Positions 59,132 to 64,000 of a stretch of 64,000 bases of DNA are shown in pieces (the first letter of the stretch is position 1; every line of letters begins with the position of its first letter). The notes under the pieces were generated by a model. That model was not told the origin of the DNA. It saw only the letters and a program-made list of their open reading frames with translations, and searched no databases. Origin of the DNA: Promethearchaeota archaeon (GTDB taxonomy: Archaea > Asgardarchaeota > Lokiarchaeia > Sigyniarchaeales > SOKP01). The position numbers and the translations under genes were made by a program. Where the stretch lies: contig JAFGOA010000215.1 in assembly GCA_016926735.1 (NCBI GenBank), positions 1 through 64,000 on the forward strand, read 5' to 3'.

Positions 59132-60772
59132 TTAAAATATCGATTCTTCAACATATATTCCAAAAATTTCCTTCAAAACAGTAATTATTTCACCTATGGA
59201 TGCATATTCTTTAACAGCATCTATAATATAAGGCATCAAATTTTCTGTTCCTTTAGCTGCTTTTTTTAATTTTTTTAAAGCATTTTCTACAACTTTATTA
59301 TTTCTTGTTCTTTTGATCTTTTCCAAATTTTTTATTTGATTTTCAGAAACTTTTTCATCAATTCTTAAAATTTCAGGATTACGACAAGATTTTGGTTGAA
59401 ATTTATTAACCGCAACAACAATTCTTTCTTTATTATCTACTTCCTTTTGATATTTGTATGATGCATTGGCTATTTCTCTTTGGAAGAAGTTCTTTTTTAT
59501 TGCAGGAATAACTCCTCCTAAATCTTCAATTTTCTTAAAATATATTTCAGCTTCCTCTTCCATTTTATTAGTTAACCATTCTAAATAATATGATCCTGCT
59601 AATGGATCAACTGTATCGGCAATGCCCGATTCATTTGCAATAATTTGCTGAGTTCTCAGCGCTATTCTAACTGACTTCTCTGTAGGTAAACATAAAGCTT
59701 CATCATAAGAATTAGTATGTAATGATTGAGTACCTCCTAAGACTCCAGCTAAAGCTTGAAGCGTAACTCTTACGATATTATTTTCTGATTCTTGAGCTGT
59801 TAAAGATACACCTGCAGTTTGAGTATGGAATCTTAATCTCATAGATTCTGGTTTTTTAGCTCCATATTTATTTTTTAATTTTTTTGCCCAAATTCTTCTT
59901 GCTGCTCTATATTTTGCAATTTCTTCAAAAAAATTATTATGAGCGTTAAAGAAGAAAGATAATCTGTGAGCAAAATCATCTATATTAAGACCTCTTTTAA
60001 TAGCTTCTTCTACATAAGCAAAACCATCTGCAAGAGTAAATGCCAATTCTTGTACTGCAGTTGATCCAGCTTCTCTGATATGATACCCACTAATACTAAT
60101 TGTATACCATTGAGGGACATTTTTAGAACAATATTCTATTGTATCAACTATTAATCTCATAGAAGGTTCTGGTGGAAAAATCCATGATTTCTGAGCAATA
60201 TATTCTTTTAAAATATCATTTTGAATTGTTCCTCTTAATTGTTCAGGTTTTAATCCTTTCTTTTCTCCAACAACTATATACATAGCTAATAATATTGAAG
60301 CAGGACCATTAATTGTCATTGAAGTAGATATTTTAGACAAGTCAATTCCATCAAATAGTACTTCCATATCATCTAATGTATCTATAGCAACACCTACTTT
60401 TCCAATTTCTCCTAAAGATTTTTCATCACTTGATTCATATCCATATAATGTTGGAAAATGGAATGCTACACTCAATCCAGTTTGACCGTGTGCAATTAGA
60501 AATTTAAATCTTTCATTTGTCTGTTTAGCGGTCCCAAAACCAGCAAATTGGCGCATGGTCCAAAACCTTCCTCGATACATATTATCGTATACTCCTCTTG
60601 TAAAAGGAAATTGACCGGGCTCTCCAAGATCTTTATTATAGTCAAAAGTCTCAACATCTTTTGGACTATATAAACGTTTAATTTCTATATTTGAAAGATT
60701 TTTAAAATTTCTTTTAATTGTATTTTTTTTATTTTCAATTTCTTTATCCTTCTTACTTTCAGATTCAATCAT
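59132..60772 (-). CDS. methylmalonyl-CoA mutase large (catalytic) subunit
   Basis: PGQFPFTRGVYDNMYRGRFWTMRQFAGFGTAKQTNERFKFLIAHGQTGLSVAFHFPTLYGYESSDEKSLGEIGKVGVAIDTLDDMEVLF. Confidence 0.95.
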   Translation of the reverse strand: MIESESKKDKEIENKKNTIKRNFKNLSNIEIKRLYSPKDVETFDYNKDLGEPGQFPFTRGVYDNMYRGRFWTMRQFAGFGTAKQTNERFKFLIAHGQTGLSVAFHFPTLYGYESSDEKSLGEIGKVGVAIDTLDDMEVLFDGIDLSKISTSMTINGPASILLAMYIVVGEKKGLKPEQLRGTIQNDILKEYIAQKSWIFPPEPSMRLIVDTIEYCSKNVPQWYTISISGYHIREAGSTAVQELAFTLADGFAYVEEAIKRGLNIDDFAHRLSFFFNAHNNFFEEIAKYRAARRIWAKKLKNKYGAKKPESMRLRFHTQTAGVSLTAQESENNIVRVTLQALAGVLGGTQSLHTNSYDEALCLPTEKSVRIALRTQQIIANESGIADTVDPLAGSYYLEWLTNKMEEEAEIYFKKIEDLGGVIPAIKKNFFQREIANASYKYQKEVDNKERIVVAVNKFQPKSCRNPEILRIDEKVSENQIKNLEKIKRTRNNKVVENALKKLKKAAKGTENLMPYIIDAVKEYASIGEIITVLKEIFGIYVEESIF

Positions 60773-60925
60773 TTGTCATCATATTATTCAAATTACGTAC
60801 TATTTACTATTCTATCTTAATTAAATTAAAAATTTGAAAGATTATTAATTTTTTTAAACTAAATCCATATTATAGATTAATTTATATAAGAAATCCATCT
60901 GATTTATTTTAGAATTATATTTATA

Positions 60926-62056
60926 TTAAATCGCTTTATACGCTTCATTAATAGCAGAACATCCTCCACATCTTACGCATCCAGCTTTATGTTCAAGAGG
61001 ATTAACTCCCAATTCTCTCATAAATTTCCCACTATTATAATATAATTCTAATAATGATTTATACGTCATAGATAATTGTAGATCTAACTTGTTTGGCATT
61101 ACCCTCACAGGAGTTATAAAAGGAATTACTCCTATTATAACTAATTCTTGTATACTCTTAGTTAATGTTATGATATCTTCTCCTAATCCAACAAGAATAT
61201 AGGATTCTACTTGATTTTTACCAAAAATGTCTATAGCATTTTTCCAATTATCTCTATAGAGTTGATAAGAAATGTGAGATTTTCCTGGTGTTATATATTT
61301 TCTGATATTTTCATCTAATATTTCTATATGAATACCTATAGTATCTGCTCCACTATCCTTAAGTTGATTAAGATAATCTGGGTTATAAACAGGCTCTAAT
61401 TGAATGTGAATAGGTATTTTTGGATGATCTTCTTTTAGTTTTTTTAAAATATTGATATAGCGAAATACTACATTTTTTTCATTATGTTCAGAACCTGTAG
61501 TAAGAGTAATATGAGAACATCTATTTTCCCTTTTCGCTTCAGTTATAACTTCAGATATTTGTTCAGGAGATTTTTCCAATATTGTACTTTTATTATTTAA
61601 ACTTATTTCAATACCACAGAATTTACAAGCGGTTCCACATTGCCAATAATCACATTTTTGATAAATTGTTGATGCTAAACAATCAAATCCATGGACTAAA
61701 GCAATTTTACTCATTAAGATATTATCTGATGTTCTTAAATTATCTAAACAATATCGAGGTGATTCAATGAGTCGAAATACTCCCAAGGAGGATTTATTTT
61801 CTCTATTAAATACTTCAAATAAAGATTTATTTTTATATTTTAAAGATAATTCACTTTTAATGGAATTTTTCCAGAGAGCTACATTTACTAATGTTTTATT
61901 GTCTTCAAAAACAAAATATCTACCTCCATAAGGTCCAGCGCCTCCTTTTCTTCCAAAATTAGATTTAAAATAAAAGTCAAATTTCTTTTTATCAATATAT
62001 ATACCTTTATAGAGTAATTTAGTTTTATTAGCAAGAATTTTATGGATATTTGGCAT
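60926..62056 (-). CDS. radical SAM protein (possibly MSMEG_0568-like)
   Basis: CGTACKFCGIE (Cx3Cx2C); additional C-terminal cysteines HKAGCVRCGGC; subfamily uncertain. Confidence 0.8.
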   Translation of the reverse strand: MPNIHKILANKTKLLYKGIYIDKKKFDFYFKSNFGRKGGAGPYGGRYFVFEDNKTLVNVALWKNSIKSELSLKYKNKSLFEVFNRENKSSLGVFRLIESPRYCLDNLRTSDNILMSKIALVHGFDCLASTIYQKCDYWQCGTACKFCGIEISLNNKSTILEKSPEQISEVITEAKRENRCSHITLTTGSEHNEKNVVFRYINILKKLKEDHPKIPIHIQLEPVYNPDYLNQLKDSGADTIGIHIEILDENIRKYITPGKSHISYQLYRDNWKNAIDIFGKNQVESYILVGLGEDIITLTKSIQELVIIGVIPFITPVRVMPNKLDLQLSMTYKSLLELYYNSGKFMRELGVNPLEHKAGCVRCGGCSAINEAYKAI

Positions 62057-62513
62057 ATCGTAAGAATAAATCTATTGTATATTCTTGAATATTATAGAGA
62101 AAATCTCATTTTCTATTATATTTATCAAATAAATTATAATTTTTATAACTAATTATGATAATTTAACACTCTTTATATTAAAAATATAGAAAAAAAATAT
62201 AATTGAATCTTAATAAAATATTTTAATTTAAATATTAGAAGGATTAAAAAAAAAAGAGAATTATATAAACACCATTTCAAACTACCTTGAGGAGATACAT
62301 TCACAGAGAAATCTTAAATAAGAGAAGATTTTGATATCTTTGAAGAAATTAGAATAAATATAAGGGTTGGCTCAAGGAAGGGAGTGTTTAATATAAATTG
62401 TTGCAAGAATGTCCAAGGAATATTCACGTAAATTTTTAATCGTTTAAAAAAAGAATATAAAAGGTTATTAAATTAAAAATATATGAAATTTTATATATGA
62501 TAATTTTCTCTAT

Positions 62514-63083
62514 TTGAGAATGTCAGAAATAATTGTTCCTTTAGATTATTCAAACTTACAAAGTGTTATCCCAAAAGAGGATGAAATTATCTATAGTGGG
62601 ATATCGAACATGATGGCCATGAATATAACATTTTATGGCGTTCATGTAATAATATCCTCAAAGAACTTTTCTTACATTAGACAATATCCCAATAAAAAGC
62701 TAGATATCTATCCTAAAATAGAATTCAATTATGGAAAGAATTTAAAAAAGCGTGGTTATTTACAGCTACTTCCTTTATATGAGATTGATTCTTGTTATTT
62801 TGATAATGGTTGGAAATTACCAAAAATTACGTTATCTAAAGCATTAGGGTTTGCTAATTTCGCTATATTGCAATGTAAAGACTATGAATCAAAAGAAGAT
62901 TTTAAAAAAAGAAAGAAAAATTTTCATCTTAAAATCTTACCATATGTGATTTCTTCCAAAAAAGAACATTTAAATGAGTTAGAATCCCATCCAGATGATT
63001 TTAAGTCAAAAGAAATCAATAAATTAAAAAAAACAATTAAAAAATGGACTGAAGCTTTAGAAAAAGAGGGTATATTAATTTAG
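62514..63083 (+). CDS. hypothetical protein, paralog of 2223..2834 (start probably ATG 62520)
   Basis: IIVPLDYSNLQSVIPKEDEIIYSG; same length class. Confidence 0.65.
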   Translation: MRMSEIIVPLDYSNLQSVIPKEDEIIYSGISNMMAMNITFYGVHVIISSKNFSYIRQYPNKKLDIYPKIEFNYGKNLKKRGYLQLLPLYEIDSCYFDNGWKLPKITLSKALGFANFAILQCKDYESKEDFKKRKKNFHLKILPYVISSKKEHLNELESHPDDFKSKEINKLKKTIKKWTEALEKEGILI

Positions 63084-63498
63084 ATTAAATATGACCTTAT
63101 GAAATTGCCTCAATAATAATTAAGTATAATATCTAAAAGGAAGTAAGCTCATTTTTTATATGTTCTACTTTTATTATTAGTAGTGGGTTTAGTAATAAAG
63201 AATTTAACGATATGGATTAAGAAAATTATATAAATTCCTCTTTTTTTTCATTTAAATGTCATGAATCAAGATCGTGAAAGACTGGTTTCACGTATAATTA
63301 TCTATATCAATATATTAAATTGATATCTATCTTATTTTTTTATAAATAAATATTGATCTGACAAAATCGATTAATGTCATTTTCTAATTTTCAAAATTAT
63401 AAAAAGATAAATATTTCAATAACGAATATAGATTAAAAATATATATTGACTTTCTTTTATATTAATTAAGAGAACTCACTGTTAAAGAAAAATATCAT

Positions 63499-64000
63499 AT
63501 GAAAATTCGAAGATTCAATCAATTCATTTTCTTTTTTTTGATAATTTTTTTTGTAACAATTATCAATTTTGATAGTTCACAAATTAAAGAAAAAACAATT
63601 AAGAATTCTTATTTAAATATTCCTAAAGAAACTCTTGAAGTCGGTTGGAATAATGGTACGAGTGCAACTCCTAGAACATATGTTGATTATTTAGGAGTGA
63701 TACATGCAGTTTGGGAGGATAATACAAAAGGTCCTTGGGGTACTGATTATGAAATTATGTATTCTTCAAATTCCGGTTCAGGGTGGTCAAATCCAATAGT
63801 TATTTCAGATGGATATAATGGAAATTATTGGAACAATGAAGCAAGTGTTTTACCTGATATTACAATAGATTTAGATGGGAATATTTATGTTGTTTGGCAG
63901 GATGATACAGATGGTCCTTGGGGTATTGATTATGAAATTATGTATGTTAATTATATACAAGGAATAGGATGGTCAAATGTAACTGTTATTTCAGATGGAT
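63499..64000 (+). CDS. secreted repeat protein (sialidase-like/propeller-type repeats), truncated by window end
   Basis: Signal peptide MKIRRFNQFIFFFLIIFFVTIINFDS then repeats WEDNTKGPWGTDYEIMYSSNSGSGWSNPIVISDG / WQDDTDGPWGIDYEIMYVNYIQGIGWSNVTVISDG. Confidence 0.75.
   Translation, partial: MKIRRFNQFIFFFLIIFFVTIINFDSSQIKEKTIKNSYLNIPKETLEVGWNNGTSATPRTYVDYLGVIHAVWEDNTKGPWGTDYEIMYSSNSGSGWSNPIVISDGYNGNYWNNEASVLPDITIDLDGNIYVVWQDDTDGPWGIDYEIMYVNYIQGIGWSNVTVISDG

Noticed and set aside
62280-62430. GC-richer intergenic segment considered as tRNA or structured RNA; also a GTCCAAGG at 62409
   Set aside because: No cloverleaf, anticodon or TPsiC arm found by eye; the GTCCAAGG lacks the TTTAAAT partner at the 3-nt spacing

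Overview
AT-rich archaeal window, most likely from an Asgard (Lokiarchaeia/Promethearchaeota-like) genome. It carries an MglA-type small GTPase, roadblock/longin-like modules, large NosD/beta-helix and LVIVD surface proteins, cofE, archaeal-type wHTH regulators and methylmalonyl-CoA mutase subunits. Housekeeping genes are gyrB and an intein-split gyrA, folP-like, metG, gatA and gatB (far apart), dus-like, grpE, hsp20, corA, pit/DUF47 and two MscS genes. Main observations: (1) an hgcAB-like (mercury methylation) gene pair in which the HgcA-like corrinoid/membrane protein is fused to an N-terminal class I SAM methyltransferase, divergent from an arsR/ArsB-type permease pair, with a perfect 9-bp inverted repeat in the shared intergenic region; (2) recurrent genes whose conserved reading frame has no ATG/GTG/TTG start but has ATT or ATA 6-8 nt after a GGTG(AT) Shine-Dalgarno core (gyrA, corA, a roadblock-like gene, two hypotheticals and possibly more); (3) a duplicated two-gene zinc-ribbon module with reciprocal degeneration of the two copies; (4) a GyrA intein at the HPHGD region with an atypical block B; (5) a shared putative operator/promoter motif upstream of both NosD-type surface protein units. 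No tRNA, rRNA or CRISPR array was recognised by eye. All family calls are by motif recognition, without database searches.
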